Positions 34,873-44,857 of a DNA stretch of 64,000 nucleotides are shown here, in pieces (within the stretch, counting starts at the first letter, position 1; every line of letters begins with the position of its first letter). The DNA lies in contig NZ_JAKFFT010000009.1 of NCBI RefSeq assembly GCF_021502655.1, positions 434,001 through 498,000 of the forward strand, written 5' to 3'. Position numbers and translations under genes: made by a program. Under the pieces are notes generated by a model that saw only the letters and a list, made by a program, of their open reading frames with translations, was not told the origin of the DNA and searched no databases. Source of the DNA: Dyadobacter sp. CY347. GTDB lineage: Bacteria > Bacteroidota > Bacteroidia > Cytophagales > Spirosomataceae.

Positions 34873-37800
34873 TAAAACTTAATGTTCAAACCCAGGTTCA
34901 AGATCTTCTGCTGCGGATAAAACTGCCCGCTCGTATTATTTCCTTCCGGGTCATAGTCTTTCACGCCTGTGATTGTGAAGAGGTTAAATGCGCTGGCGTA
35001 AATTCTGAGCGAAGCGATCTTGATCTTTGACAATGCTTCTTTTGGCAATGTGTATCCGACTTCAATGTTTTTCAAACGCACAAACGATGCATTATCCAGC
35101 CAGAAATTGTTGGCATAAAGACCGCCGTTGATCGAAGTGGAAGCTCGTGTATCAACCCGAGGATAAGATCCTTCCGGGTTTGTCGGGCTCCAACGGTTAT
35201 CTGCCCAGCTGCTGTAAAAGTTTCCTACCTGGCCTGATTCAGGAAGCACATACTGGCTTACCATGCCTTGTCCGGCAAAGACGACGGATGCGTCAAAAGC
35301 TTTATAACCTCCGTTCAGAACCAGACCGTATGTAAGCAAAGGCACATTTCCGTAAGGCGTCCTGGTCTGGTCGTCGGCCGTGATCTGGCCGTCGCCGTTG
35401 TAATCTTCCAGGATCAGATCCCCCAGTTGTGCGCCTTTCAGGTGCGGATATGCGTCCAGCTCTGCTTGCGTGCGGAAGATGCCGATGGAATTGTAAAGCA
35501 GGTTCGTATAGAGCGGACCGCCCGTCTGGCGCTGATAATCCAATGTTCCCGGCGCTTCGTCCATGAACACGACCTTACTTTTGGCATAGGTCATATTTCC
35601 TGAAATGTTGTACCGGAATGTTCCGGAATGGTTATAGCCCAATGTTGCCTCAAAGCCCGAGCTGTTCACTTTACCAATGTTCTGGTCCGGCACCAAAGGC
35701 GTGTTATCATTGGTTTTGAATGGATTCACAATCCCGGAAGTGTTTGGGATCGAAGCGTTTCTTGCCGCCAGGATATCTGACCTTTTTTGTTGGAAATAAA
35801 TAACTTCCAGACTGAAATTTTTCAGGAAAATCGCATTCAGACCAATGTCCATTTTCTTCGCTACTTCCCAGGTAATGTTGGGGTTAGCGAGCTTGGTAAG
35901 GTCAATGCCCGGCGTGATCACATTGGAGCCCAGCACATACTGGTTTACGAACGAGTAGTTGTTGTAGTATTGAAATTGACCTACATTATCATTACCCAGC
36001 GAACCATAGGAAGCCCGGATTTTCAAATCGTCGATAAAGTTGACGCCGCTTTTAAACCAATCTTCTTCCGAAATACGGTAACCGGCTGATATAGAAGGGA
36101 AAAACCCAAATTGCTTGCCTTTTGGAAAAACAGAGGAGCCATCGATTCGCGCCTGAACTTCCGCGAGATATTTCTCACTAAAATTGTAAGCAACGCGACC
36201 GATCACACTTTTACGCGTGAAATTATAGCTGCTTCCGGAGTTATTTTTGTCCGTAGCCGCCGCACCGCCTTGTGAAAGCTCGGGTGTAGATACGGTCGGA
36301 TAGTTAATGCGGGATGCATCAAATTTAACTTCATTGCGCTTGTTCTGCTCGTAAGCGACGAATGCATTCACATTATGCTTGCCCAATTGTCTCAAAAAGC
36401 TCACCCGGATGTTCTGGGTAACATTGGTAATGTTCAGCTGCGACTGGGTTAGTGACGCAAGGCCCGCAGAACCGCCCGTCACGACCGGGTTATATGCACC
36501 CGTATCGCCGTTGTAGTTGTAAAGCGTGTAAGGCGTGCTGAAATTTTTGGAAAAATTGAATGATTTATCCACCGAGAAAAACCCGTCAGCAGACAACCCT
36601 TCAATAAAAGGCAGATCATAGCTGGCACGAACTATGCCATTGAATACCGAAGTCGGGTTGTTGATCGTTCCGCCCATATCTGTTCCCAAAACAACCGGAT
36701 TGCTGTTTTCCACGCCTGTCGAGTAATATCCGTTCGGGTAACGAGAAATGACGGTCGGGTAAGCGCGGTAAATGGAGCGGAAAGTGTTTCCTGCGGAAGA
36801 AATTGGGAACTGCCTGTTCTCCTGGCGCCCTGATAACGAAAGTCCTACTTTGAAATCTTTGGTTACGTTGGCATCGATATTCGAGCGGAAATTGTATTGC
36901 TTATATTTCGTCGCCCCGTTTTTGTATAAACCATCCTGGTAAATCGTCCCCAGCGACACATAATATTTCACATTCTCGGTCCCGCCGTTGATGCCCAGGT
37001 TATGCTGGTTCTGCAATGCAAATTTGCTCAATGATTCCTTTTGCCAGTTTGTGTTCGGGTAGTTCAAAGGATCCGAACCATTCCTGAACTTCTCGATTTC
37101 CTCTGGTGTATAAAACTGGTTCATGCCGCCTGCCGGATTGTTATAGTAATCGATCTCGTTCAAAATCGTGGCATAAGTCGGTGCATCAGCTAGTTTTGGC
37201 AATCTGGTCGGTGACGAAAAACCCTGATTGAAACTATACGAAATAACCGGCTTGCCGGTTGTTCCCCGTTTGGTCGTAACCAGGATAACCCCATTTGCAG
37301 CACGGCTTCCATAGACAGCCGCCGAAGCATCTTTCAGGATGGATATGCTTTCAATGTCATTCGGATCCAGACGTTCCAAACCGCCAACCTGACCCGGAAT
37401 TCCGTCCACGACGATGAGTACATCATTGTTTCCCGTAGATGCAAAGCCGCGGATCGTGTAGCTGGATCCGTCGTACCCCGGCTCACCGCCCCTGTTATTG
37501 GCAACAAAACCTGAGAAACGGCCTGCCAGCGAGTTGGAAAGGTTTGGCTGCGGGCTTTTTACAATGTCAGCGCCTTTAACTTCTGATACAGAGCCGGTTA
37601 ATGTCGCTTTTTTCTGCGTTCCGTATCCTACTACCACGATTTCCTGCAATGTCTTGTCATTGGTCACCAGCTTTACATCAATTTCGCTGCGGTTTGCCAC
37701 GGCGATTTCCTGGTTGATATAACCGATGTAAGTAAACACGAGCGTGCCGTTTGCGTCAGGAATGTTGAGTGAATATTTCCCGTCCACGTCGGTTGTGGTT

Positions 37801-38030
37801 CCTGTGGATGTGCCTTTCAGGATCACGCTGGCGCCCGGAAGCGCATCGCCGTTGTCGGCGGTAACCGTTCCTTTTACTGCGATTGCGTTCTGTGCGAAGG
37901 CAGCCTGTGCACAACTAAGAAACGATATGGCCGCCAGCAACAAAGTCAGCCGGATATGCCTCCATGTCCTGCCCTCAGTTTCGTTAAGCATTCCAGGCAA
38001 AGCCCACTTGCTTCGAAAAGATTTTGTCAT
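34872..38030 (-). CDS. SusC/RagA TonB-dependent transporter of the GH30 locus
   Basis: 1052 residues. Signal peptide region to about residue 46, carboxypeptidase-regulatory-like domain (VKGTVTADNGDALPGASVIL, about 53-130), EIVVVGYGTQKK plug start (about 132), barrel to the end. No STN domain is present, consistent with HTCS rather than sigma/FecR control. It forms a pair with the overlapping susD and should import the GH30 product across the outer membrane. Confidence 0.95.
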   Translation of the reverse strand: MTKSFRSKWALPGMLNETEGRTWRHIRLTLLLAAISFLSCAQAAFAQNAIAVKGTVTADNGDALPGASVILKGTSTGTTTDVDGKYSLNIPDANGTLVFTYIGYINQEIAVANRSEIDVKLVTNDKTLQEIVVVGYGTQKKATLTGSVSEVKGADIVKSPQPNLSNSLAGRFSGFVANNRGGEPGYDGSSYTIRGFASTGNNDVLIVVDGIPGQVGGLERLDPNDIESISILKDASAAVYGSRAANGVILVTTKRGTTGKPVISYSFNQGFSSPTRLPKLADAPTYATILNEIDYYNNPAGGMNQFYTPEEIEKFRNGSDPLNYPNTNWQKESLSKFALQNQHNLGINGGTENVKYYVSLGTIYQDGLYKNGATKYKQYNFRSNIDANVTKDFKVGLSLSGRQENRQFPISSAGNTFRSIYRAYPTVISRYPNGYYSTGVENSNPVVLGTDMGGTINNPTSVFNGIVRASYDLPFIEGLSADGFFSVDKSFNFSKNFSTPYTLYNYNGDTGAYNPVVTGGSAGLASLTQSQLNITNVTQNIRVSFLRQLGKHNVNAFVAYEQNKRNEVKFDASRINYPTVSTPELSQGGAAATDKNNSGSSYNFTRKSVIGRVAYNFSEKYLAEVQARIDGSSVFPKGKQFGFFPSISAGYRISEEDWFKSGVNFIDDLKIRASYGSLGNDNVGQFQYYNNYSFVNQYVLGSNVITPGIDLTKLANPNITWEVAKKMDIGLNAIFLKNFSLEVIYFQQKRSDILAARNASIPNTSGIVNPFKTNDNTPLVPDQNIGKVNSSGFEATLGYNHSGTFRYNISGNMTYAKSKVVFMDEAPGTLDYQRQTGGPLYTNLLYNSIGIFRTQAELDAYPHLKGAQLGDLILEDYNGDGQITADDQTRTPYGNVPLLTYGLVLNGGYKAFDASVVFAGQGMVSQYVLPESGQVGNFYSSWADNRWSPTNPEGSYPRVDTRASTSINGGLYANNFWLDNASFVRLKNIEVGYTLPKEALSKIKIASLRIYASAFNLFTITGVKDYDPEGNNTSGQFYPQQKILNLGLNIKF

Positions 38031-38106
38031 AAATCAATGTTTAAATAAAATGGTGATTGGTTGTCAGCACAAAAAAGCTTGACGCCTTTTTTATGAATTG
38101 ATCAAT

Positions 38107-38135
38107 CAAAAGTATGATTATTTGCAGTTGACAAA
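38107..38135 (-). promoter_or_regulatory. Candidate Bacteroidota promoter of the susC/susD pair
   Basis: On the minus strand a -7 box TACTTTTG (38107-38114) fits TAnnTTTG exactly, and a -33 box TTTG (38132-38135) lies 17 bases upstream. The predicted start is about 70 bases before the susC ATG. A palindrome centred on TTGATCAA lies just inside the transcript (about 38092-38104). Spacing is slightly short compared with the usual 19. Confidence 0.5.
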
Positions 38136-38171
38136 CAGGGGGCATTTTCACATTAAGAAGGGGGTAATTCA

Positions 38172-38209
38172 ATAAAAAGAGCCCGATCGATGAAAAACCG
38201 GCCTCTTAG
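38172..38209 (-). terminator. Imperfect hairpin with T-run after the HTCS gene
   Basis: On the minus strand AGAGgCCG and CGGgCTCT pair with one mismatch and are followed by TTTTTATT. It lies about 25 bases after the HTCS stop and upstream of the susC promoter, so it separates the regulator from its target genes. Confidence 0.5.
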
Positions 38210-38234
38210 AAAAGAAATCTTATTAACAGATCAA

Positions 38235-41200
38235 CTAATTATCCAATTTATTTTGGAAAACACCCCGGTTGACCTGGAAATTCTCGTGAAATGGATTGCG
38301 GTATTTTTTGACATATTCCGAGGGCTTCATTTCGAATAGTTTGGTAAACTGCTCCCGGAAATACTTGATATCATTGATCCCGACCTGGTAAGCCACTTCG
38401 GATATGGTAATGTCCGTGGTGATCAGGATCTGTGCTGCTCGACGCAACCTGATGAAGCGGATGAAGCTGTTTGTAGACTGTCCGGAAATGGATTTGATGC
38501 GGTTATATAATGTCGAATGGCTCATGCCGATCTCGGCTGCAAGCACCTTAATGGAGAAGTCAGGATCGGTTAGATGGTTCTCTACAACGCGGATGCATTC
38601 TTTCAGAAACTCCTTGTATTCGGAGGAAATCTTGAAGTCGTTTGCCTGCAATGTGATCTCATTATAAAAATATCTTTGCAGGTCATTGCGGCTTTTCAGG
38701 ATCGCATCTACACGCGCTATGAGCAATGCTTTGTCAAATGGTTTGCTGATGTAATCATCCGCGCCGCCTTCAATGCCTTTCAACCTCGATTCCTGGGAAG
38801 TGCTTGCAGTGAGCAGGATAACCGGAATGTGGCTCAATGTAAGATCAATCTTGATCTGGCTGCACATCTCGATCCCGCTTATGCCATCCATAAAAACGTC
38901 GCTGATGACAATGTCCGGTAAATGTTTCCTGACCAGCGCAATGCCTTCCTTCCCGTTCTCGGCCTGCAAAAGCTTGAATTTCCCGGTAAATGCCTGACCA
39001 ATATATTGCCGGATATCCGCGTCGTCCTCAACAATGAGCATTGTTTTGATGTCTGAGCTCAGCTCTTCCACAACCATCTGATGCCTCGAAATAGCAGAGG
39101 AAGTGAGCATGACGCCATCTTCGGAAAGCTCTTCGAGCAGCACAGAATTCCCCTCCTCTGCACTTACTGGAAGATCGGCCGTGACCAGGTTTGGATGCGC
39201 CTTCCAGAGTAAAACGGTAAACACAGTGCCCCTACCCGCGTCCGATTCGTAAGAAATGGTGCCGAAATGCCTTTCGATAAATGTTTTGGTCAAATATAAT
39301 CCAATCCCAAACCCGCCCTTGGAAGGAAAACGACCATCCTGGAATTGGTGGAAAACAGAATAAATGCTATCCCCAACGCCCGCCGGAATGCCCTGGCCCG
39401 AATCGCTAACCATAATCCGCACCTGATCGCCCACTTCCGTGATTTCCAATGTTACATGCCCGTTTTTAGGCGTGTACTTGACCGCATTTGAAACGAGGTT
39501 GAATAATGCAATCTCAATTTTCTCACGATCCGCAACCAGCTCCAAATTTTCATTCGGACTAACAAACCGATAGTTAATGTGCTTCTGTTCAGCCTGATGC
39601 GTAAAACACTGGAAAACTTCGAGCGCCAGCTTGGTAATGTTCTGGACGGCCGGGTTCAGCTTGTCCGCTTCCCGGTCGGCTTTTCGGAAAAGCAGGAGCT
39701 GGTCCACCATACTAAGCAGCCTTTTTGCATTCCTGTAAACAATGTTCAGATTGTTCTGATCGGGATGGCGGTTTTCGGCTTTGATTAATAATTCTTTAAC
39801 CGGGTTGATTATCAGCGTTAACGGCGTACGAAACTCGTGCGAAATGTGTGTAAAGAATGCAAGCTTCTTTTCATTCAACTCCTTTTCTTTTTGCGTTTCG
39901 AAATGCGCCATTTGCACTTCATATTTCAACCGCGCCTGCCTGATCTTATATTGCTGGTAATAGTAAATGATCACGCCGGCCACAGCCAGGTAAAGCAAAT
40001 AAGCCCACCAGGTCTGATACCAGGGAGGCAGCACGCGCACCTGCACACTCGCTACATTATCAAACCAAATCCCATCCTGGTTCGCGGATTTAACCTTGAA
40101 TTCGTAACTGCCCGGCGGCAGATAACGGTAAGTAGCCGAACGCTCGTTTTGCACATAGTTCCAGTCCTTATCCAGCCCTTCCAGCTTGTAAGCGAAGGCA
40201 TTATGGTCCGGATAAGCGTAGTTTAATGCAGTATATTGAATTGCAAAAACAGATTGGCTGGGCTGTAAAACGATTTCATCCTGATCCGCAATCTGCTTTT
40301 CGAGAATGATCTTACCATCTTTTTTGGCTCCAATGGCTACATTCTGTCCGAATAACTGCAACCCGGTGATCATTACTTTCGGCTTGTAATCCGACGGTTT
40401 GATGGCGGCGGGTGTAAACAGGTTCCAGCCTTCGGTGCCACCGAAAACCATCGCCTTTTCACGCTCCATATAAAGTGCAGAATTGGGATTGAACTGCCCT
40501 CCCTGCAAGCCGTTACTCTGGTCATAATGGTCAATCCGAAGGTTGGCCAGGTTAATTCTCGAAAGTCCCTTATTGGTGCTGAACCAAACCTGATCGACAC
40601 TTTCGGGCAGGAAAGCATAAATGACATCATTGGCAAGACCATTTTTCTCGGTAAAATGCCTGGTCGAGCCGTTTTTTGTATCGTATATCAAAAGTCCGTT
40701 CCCCTCCGACCCAATCCATAAGCGTTCCTTTGCATCGAAATGAAGGGAGAAAATAATGCGATTGGACAAATAACCAATTTTCCCGGGGTCATTAAAGAAC
40801 GACTTGAACTGCATGGTTTTGACATCCAGATAATTTAGCCCTCCACCATACGTCCCGATCCACAAATTGCCTTTATTATCCTCCGCAATGGCACGCACAT
40901 CATTGGAAGTAATGCTGCTGTTTGCGGTCAAAAAATGCTGAAACGTGCCTTTATTCCGATCCAAAAGCGCCAGTCCGCCTCCATTCGTCCCAACCCATAA
41001 GTTGCGTTTGCGGTCTTCGTAAATTGCCCGGACATCATTTTTGACAAGACTTGCAGGATCTCCGGGAATGTTGGCATACTGCCGGAAAGCGTCCCTGCCT
41101 GCATGATATTGAAACAATCCGCCGGAATACGTCCCGAACCACAGTTCGCCATTCCTGCCGCGATGCGCCGCAATGACCGCCCCGGAAGAAAGACCGCCGG

Positions 41201-42428
41201 GAGCGTTGCTGACAGCATAATGTTTGATGGTTTCGCCTGTGCTTTTGGTTTTATAAATGCCATCGCCATCCGTTCCCAGCCAGAGATTTCCCTCGGTATC
41301 GGCGCACATTCCATAAAACCGCAAATAACTTTCCGCCCGGGAATCCTGGATCTTCTTGGCAAAACTCCTGAATTTTTCAGGAATGCTGCTGATCAGGTAA
41401 ACGCCCTCGCCGTAAGTTCCTAACCAGATGTTATGGTCGGCATCCATGTAAATGGACTGGACCGAACGCTGGGTAATGCCTTGATTTTGAGAATTATTTA
41501 CCTTTTCAAATGAAAATTCTTCCGGCTTGCGATCTGTTAATTGAGACAAATCCAGACTGTAAAGCCCGCCATCCTGCACGCCTACGAGCAGCTGGCCGCG
41601 GTGGTTTTCCAGTAACGAAAGATATATGTCGCTGCGCTGATTTCCCGGCAGGTGAACGATGTAGAATCTGGATTCATCGCGTTTGAATAAGATCAGTCCT
41701 CTGGCCGATGCGATCCAGACATTGCTTAAATGATCTTCGTAAATGCTGTTAATGCGCGTGGAAGGAAGGTTTTCCAAACTCAGTTTTGCTTTCGAAAGCT
41801 TCCTGTTTTTCCCAACCTGCAAAACATCAATCCCCGATTCCCGCGTCCCGAGCCATAACAATCCTTTTGAATCTTCGAATGTGCTCAGGATCGAATTGGT
41901 GTTTACGTTCGGGAGATTCCGCTTATTATAGTAGGTAAAGCGTTCCTTTTTTTTATCAAATAGTGCAAATCCGGCACCATTCAGGGAAATCCAGAGATTA
42001 CCATCCCTGGCCTGGGAAATGTCGCTGACATCCGCGCCCGAAGCGCCTTTGACAGGCATGGGCGTGTGGCGTTCGAAGCGTTCTTTTTCAGCTATGTATT
42101 TATTGAGGCCACTGCGGGAACTGGTCCAGATAACGCCGTCCCTGTCGCAAAACACGGATTTGACATAATTTCCGGAAAGACTTTGCTTGTCGTCGGGGCT
42201 GTTTTTGAATACTTTAAAAGAGGTGCCGTCGAAGCGGTTGAGCCCGTCGCCGGTGGCAAGCCACATCAGCCCCTGCTTATCCTGGACAATGCTGTTAACG
42301 ATGCCGAATGACAAACCTTCTTTCAGGGAATAGCGCAGCACCCTCCCACTCTCGGCCGCGAAAACAGGGAACATGCCCAGGCAGAAGAAACCCAGGCTTA
42401 TCAGGATTTTAAGGAATGCTCCCTTCAT
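38235..42428 (-). CDS. Hybrid two-component system (HTCS) regulator
   Basis: 1397 residues. Signal peptide (1-25), two-component-regulator propeller repeats with LWIGT.GGGL motifs (about 30-700), Y_Y_Y domain (about 720-790), one transmembrane helix (about 800-820), histidine kinase with H864 in ISHEFRTPLTL, GIGLYLTK ATPase motif, receiver with Asp near 1177 in VISDVFMDG, then an AraC-type HTH pair (about 1295-1390). Such proteins sense an oligosaccharide in the periplasm and switch on the adjacent PUL, here SusC/SusD/GH30. It is encoded directly upstream on the same strand. Confidence 0.95.
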   Translation of the reverse strand: MKGAFLKILISLGFFCLGMFPVFAAESGRVLRYSLKEGLSFGIVNSIVQDKQGLMWLATGDGLNRFDGTSFKVFKNSPDDKQSLSGNYVKSVFCDRDGVIWTSSRSGLNKYIAEKERFERHTPMPVKGASGADVSDISQARDGNLWISLNGAGFALFDKKKERFTYYNKRNLPNVNTNSILSTFEDSKGLLWLGTRESGIDVLQVGKNRKLSKAKLSLENLPSTRINSIYEDHLSNVWIASARGLILFKRDESRFYIVHLPGNQRSDIYLSLLENHRGQLLVGVQDGGLYSLDLSQLTDRKPEEFSFEKVNNSQNQGITQRSVQSIYMDADHNIWLGTYGEGVYLISSIPEKFRSFAKKIQDSRAESYLRFYGMCADTEGNLWLGTDGDGIYKTKSTGETIKHYAVSNAPGGLSSGAVIAAHRGRNGELWFGTYSGGLFQYHAGRDAFRQYANIPGDPASLVKNDVRAIYEDRKRNLWVGTNGGGLALLDRNKGTFQHFLTANSSITSNDVRAIAEDNKGNLWIGTYGGGLNYLDVKTMQFKSFFNDPGKIGYLSNRIIFSLHFDAKERLWIGSEGNGLLIYDTKNGSTRHFTEKNGLANDVIYAFLPESVDQVWFSTNKGLSRINLANLRIDHYDQSNGLQGGQFNPNSALYMEREKAMVFGGTEGWNLFTPAAIKPSDYKPKVMITGLQLFGQNVAIGAKKDGKIILEKQIADQDEIVLQPSQSVFAIQYTALNYAYPDHNAFAYKLEGLDKDWNYVQNERSATYRYLPPGSYEFKVKSANQDGIWFDNVASVQVRVLPPWYQTWWAYLLYLAVAGVIIYYYQQYKIRQARLKYEVQMAHFETQKEKELNEKKLAFFTHISHEFRTPLTLIINPVKELLIKAENRHPDQNNLNIVYRNAKRLLSMVDQLLLFRKADREADKLNPAVQNITKLALEVFQCFTHQAEQKHINYRFVSPNENLELVADREKIEIALFNLVSNAVKYTPKNGHVTLEITEVGDQVRIMVSDSGQGIPAGVGDSIYSVFHQFQDGRFPSKGGFGIGLYLTKTFIERHFGTISYESDAGRGTVFTVLLWKAHPNLVTADLPVSAEEGNSVLLEELSEDGVMLTSSAISRHQMVVEELSSDIKTMLIVEDDADIRQYIGQAFTGKFKLLQAENGKEGIALVRKHLPDIVISDVFMDGISGIEMCSQIKIDLTLSHIPVILLTASTSQESRLKGIEGGADDYISKPFDKALLIARVDAILKSRNDLQRYFYNEITLQANDFKISSEYKEFLKECIRVVENHLTDPDFSIKVLAAEIGMSHSTLYNRIKSISGQSTNSFIRFIRLRRAAQILITTDITISEVAYQVGINDIKYFREQFTKLFEMKPSEYVKKYRNPFHENFQVNRGVFQNKLDN

Positions 42429-42443
42429 TAAGTCACTCGCTGT

Positions 42444-42686
42444 TTACTTCAACCAACCCGCTTCTTTTGCCAAAAATAGCAATTCAATCACTACAACAAG
42501 TCCTGTGACACCTATCACCGCATATTTGATCTTGCTCTTGTTGCTGATGGGTTGTTTTGGCTCTTCGACTTTCTTCTCGACAATGACTTTTTCAACAGGT
42601 TTCCTCATAAGTGGCGCATCCGTGCCCAGTTTCGCCTTATGAAGCTCAAATAGTTCCCTGCGCTTGTCCTCTAAATTTGAACTCAT
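42444..42686 (-). CDS. Small single-pass membrane protein of unknown function
   Basis: 80 residues: a charged N-terminal half (DKRRELFELHKAK; EKVIVEKKVEEPKQ) and one C-terminal transmembrane helix (about 54-74) ending WLK. It lies 15 bases upstream of the HTCS gene on the same strand and may be co-transcribed. No family recognised. Confidence 0.55.
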   Translation of the reverse strand: MSSNLEDKRRELFELHKAKLGTDAPLMRKPVEKVIVEKKVEEPKQPISNKSKIKYAVIGVTGLVVVIELLFLAKEAGWLK

Positions 42687-42798
42687 AAACCAAAGTATTT
42701 TTAACCTGACAAATGCATTTCCAATGTTTTGTAAAAAACGTAAACTAATGGGTTTTAGTTGAAAAAAGATGCTGGTTATTTCGAAATTCTGATCGCAA

Positions 42799-43083
42799 TC
42801 AATGCATTAGCGAAGCTTCTGTTTCCAGAACATCGGCTAACTGATCGATCAGTTCGTTGGCTTCGTAGTAATATTGCTGTTCAGTTAATGTGCCCTGGTT
42901 ATGCAGCACGAGCAATCGGTCCAGATCAGCTTTGATCTGGCGGCGGTGCCGTTTTTCCGGCAAACGCGGGGCTGGCCGCTGCACAATATGCTTGCGTTTC
43001 GGCCTGAAAAGATCGATTATATGGCTAAGTAAGAAGAAGCTGACGCCCACGACCAGCACACCCAAGAGATCCAGCAGTATCAT
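42799..43083 (-). CDS. Small membrane-anchored protein of unknown function
   Basis: 94 residues: an N-terminal transmembrane segment (about 2-24), a basic linker (PKRKH…KRHRR), then a helical tail with GTLTEQQYYYEANELIDQLADVL, which resembles SHOCT-like short C-terminal helices. It lies 112 bases from the next small gene in the same direction. No function can be assigned. Confidence 0.5.
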   Translation of the reverse strand: MILLDLLGVLVVGVSFFLLSHIIDLFRPKRKHIVQRPAPRLPEKRHRRQIKADLDRLLVLHNQGTLTEQQYYYEANELIDQLADVLETEASLMH

Positions 43084-43495
43084 CGCATAGAAGTTATATG
43101 CCGTAGTAGCGGCGTATTTGGTTCTATTTACAATAACAATTTACAGTTATTGATGCGATATCTCAACCATTTGCTGCCAAACAAGAAAAAAATTTTATCA
43201 CTTCAACGTCAGGCTCTTTTCCTGCGCGCCGTTCTCAACGAAAATCACCGGCTTGGTATGCTCCGTGATCAGCTGCTCGTTCCATTGATCAGAATAAAGT
43301 ATAATTTGAAATATAGCAAGAATAGTTTGGCTCAAAACCTATATAAGAAAACAAGCCAGTGAAATAGTTGGCCTTTTCGACTATTTTAGATCTGGATTTA
43401 CACGCTTAACGACTGGTAATGACTGAAAAGACAATTTATAAGACTGCCGAAACGGATCAGGAGTATGTGCGCATTTCCCAAGGACATTTACATTA
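43084..43495. other. 412-base region between a small membrane protein and a porin gene
   Basis: AT-rich sequence without a convincing gene except the doubtful 43153-43362 frame. It should hold the promoters for the leftward 42799 gene and the rightward 43496 porin. The hairpin at 43362-43386 has no strong T-run. Nothing else recognised. Confidence 0.4.
43153..43362 (+). CDS. Possible small basic protein, weakly supported
   Basis: 69 codons from the ATG at 43153, giving a lysine/arginine-rich peptide (MRYLNHLLPNKKKI… ending NLYKKTSQ). There is no recognisable family. An AAATAGT/ACTATTT hairpin starts at the stop codon (43362-43386), which is the only support. It may be a chance frame in an intergenic region. 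Confidence 0.25.
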   Translation: MRYLNHLLPNKKKILSLQRQALFLRAVLNENHRLGMLRDQLLVPLIRIKYNLKYSKNSLAQNLYKKTSQ

Positions 43496-44824
43496 ATGAA
43501 GTTGACCATTTCTGCTCTTTGTTTTGCCTGCCAGCCGCGTCTCGTGCTGCTGGTTTTGGGATATTTTCTTTTTGTGAATTCACCTGGGTTTGCACAAGAA
43601 AGTGACTCAGTCAAAAACGAACTGATCATTGACTTTGAAGTAAGGCCGCGTGCTGAGTTTCGGGATCATTTTATGCTTACGGCTGCGGATTCAGTGATGC
43701 CGGAATTGTTTGCGACACAAAGGAACAGGCTGAACATTACGTATTTAACCAGACATTTCAGGTTTCATGCTTCACCACAGGAAATTCATGTTTGGGGCAA
43801 ACCGGACCGGTTTTCCCGCGTTGGAAGCATCAATGCATTCGAACTATACGCCGAAGGATCATTAAACAAACACTTTTCCGTACGCGTTGGCAGGCAGTCG
43901 TTATCGCTGGATAACGGCCGGATTTTCTCGGCAGCGCCATGGAGCCAGCAGGGACGCTCGCATGAGGGCATCCGGTTTTTCTTCAACAAAAAGGTAAATA
44001 CCGATCTCACCATCGCATTTACCCGTCCCTATGGCGATGCTTTTGATGCAGCTTATTCACCCGTGGCATCACACCAGTATAAAATGCTTTTTGTTCATCA
44101 CCTTAAATACACATTCAAGAACCACATTGCGATAACCACCATTAACACGCTCGAAGTTTTTGATAAAAATGCGAAGCAACCAAATCATTATCAACGCATT
44201 ACAAATGGCGGACGACTGGAATACAGCCAGGGTTGGCTATATGGGACGGTGAATGCATATTATCAATACGGCGAAAATGCCGGCGCAAAGAAAATCCGCG
44301 CCTACTACATACAACCCGAAGTAAGCGCATTGATGGGTAAAACAACATTGCGTCTGGGTGCCGAGATGATCAGTGGAGACCGAAAAACGGTTCAGAAAAA
44401 TGTCTCCAATTCCTTTGTGCCGTTGTATGGTGTTGCCTGGAAATTTATGGGCAACATGAACCTGTTCACCAGGTTTCCCGCAGATTTGAATGATCGGGGA
44501 TTAGTGAATCCTTATCTTTTCATTTTATATCAAATTAACAAGAAAGTCGCCTTTCGTTCGGATTTTCACCTGTTTTATTCCCAACATCAGCTCAGCGAAA
44601 GCAACGATTTTTCCGGGAAATACCTTGGTTTTGAAAACGATATTTCTGTCAATTATAAGCCTGTAAAACGGTTGGAAGTCATATTCGGTTTTTCCTCCAC
44701 CTTTGCCACCGAACGCATGGAATTGCTCAAAAAAGTCCCGGATTCCGGTAAAGTCCCGGTTTGGAGTTACCTTATGGTCTCTTATACGCCGAGATTATTG
44801 CATTTGAAACGGAGCGTCGATTGA
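43496..44824 (+). CDS. Alginate-export-type outer membrane porin, second copy
   Basis: 442 residues with a signal peptide ending PGFA-Q (about residue 34), then barrel strands such as IDFEVRPRAEFRDHF, FATQRNRLNITYLTRHFRF and VRVGRQSLSLDNGRIF. It shares this pattern with the nitrate-operon porin at 2208, including the order ASPQEIHVWG/VAVQDVRVWG, but is clearly diverged. It is followed 33 bases later by the RluA-like domain gene. The solute is unknown. Confidence 0.78.
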   Translation: MKLTISALCFACQPRLVLLVLGYFLFVNSPGFAQESDSVKNELIIDFEVRPRAEFRDHFMLTAADSVMPELFATQRNRLNITYLTRHFRFHASPQEIHVWGKPDRFSRVGSINAFELYAEGSLNKHFSVRVGRQSLSLDNGRIFSAAPWSQQGRSHEGIRFFFNKKVNTDLTIAFTRPYGDAFDAAYSPVASHQYKMLFVHHLKYTFKNHIAITTINTLEVFDKNAKQPNHYQRITNGGRLEYSQGWLYGTVNAYYQYGENAGAKKIRAYYIQPEVSALMGKTTLRLGAEMISGDRKTVQKNVSNSFVPLYGVAWKFMGNMNLFTRFPADLNDRGLVNPYLFILYQINKKVAFRSDFHLFYSQHQLSESNDFSGKYLGFENDISVNYKPVKRLEVIFGFSSTFATERMELLKKVPDSGKVPVWSYLMVSYTPRLLHLKRSVD

Positions 44825-44857
44825 TCCATATCATTTAAGTAAAATAAAAGCCTGGTC

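Noticed and set aside
43153-43362. Small basic open frame considered as a firm gene
   Set aside because: No family, weak start context; it is listed only as a low-confidence possibility because a hairpin follows the stop.
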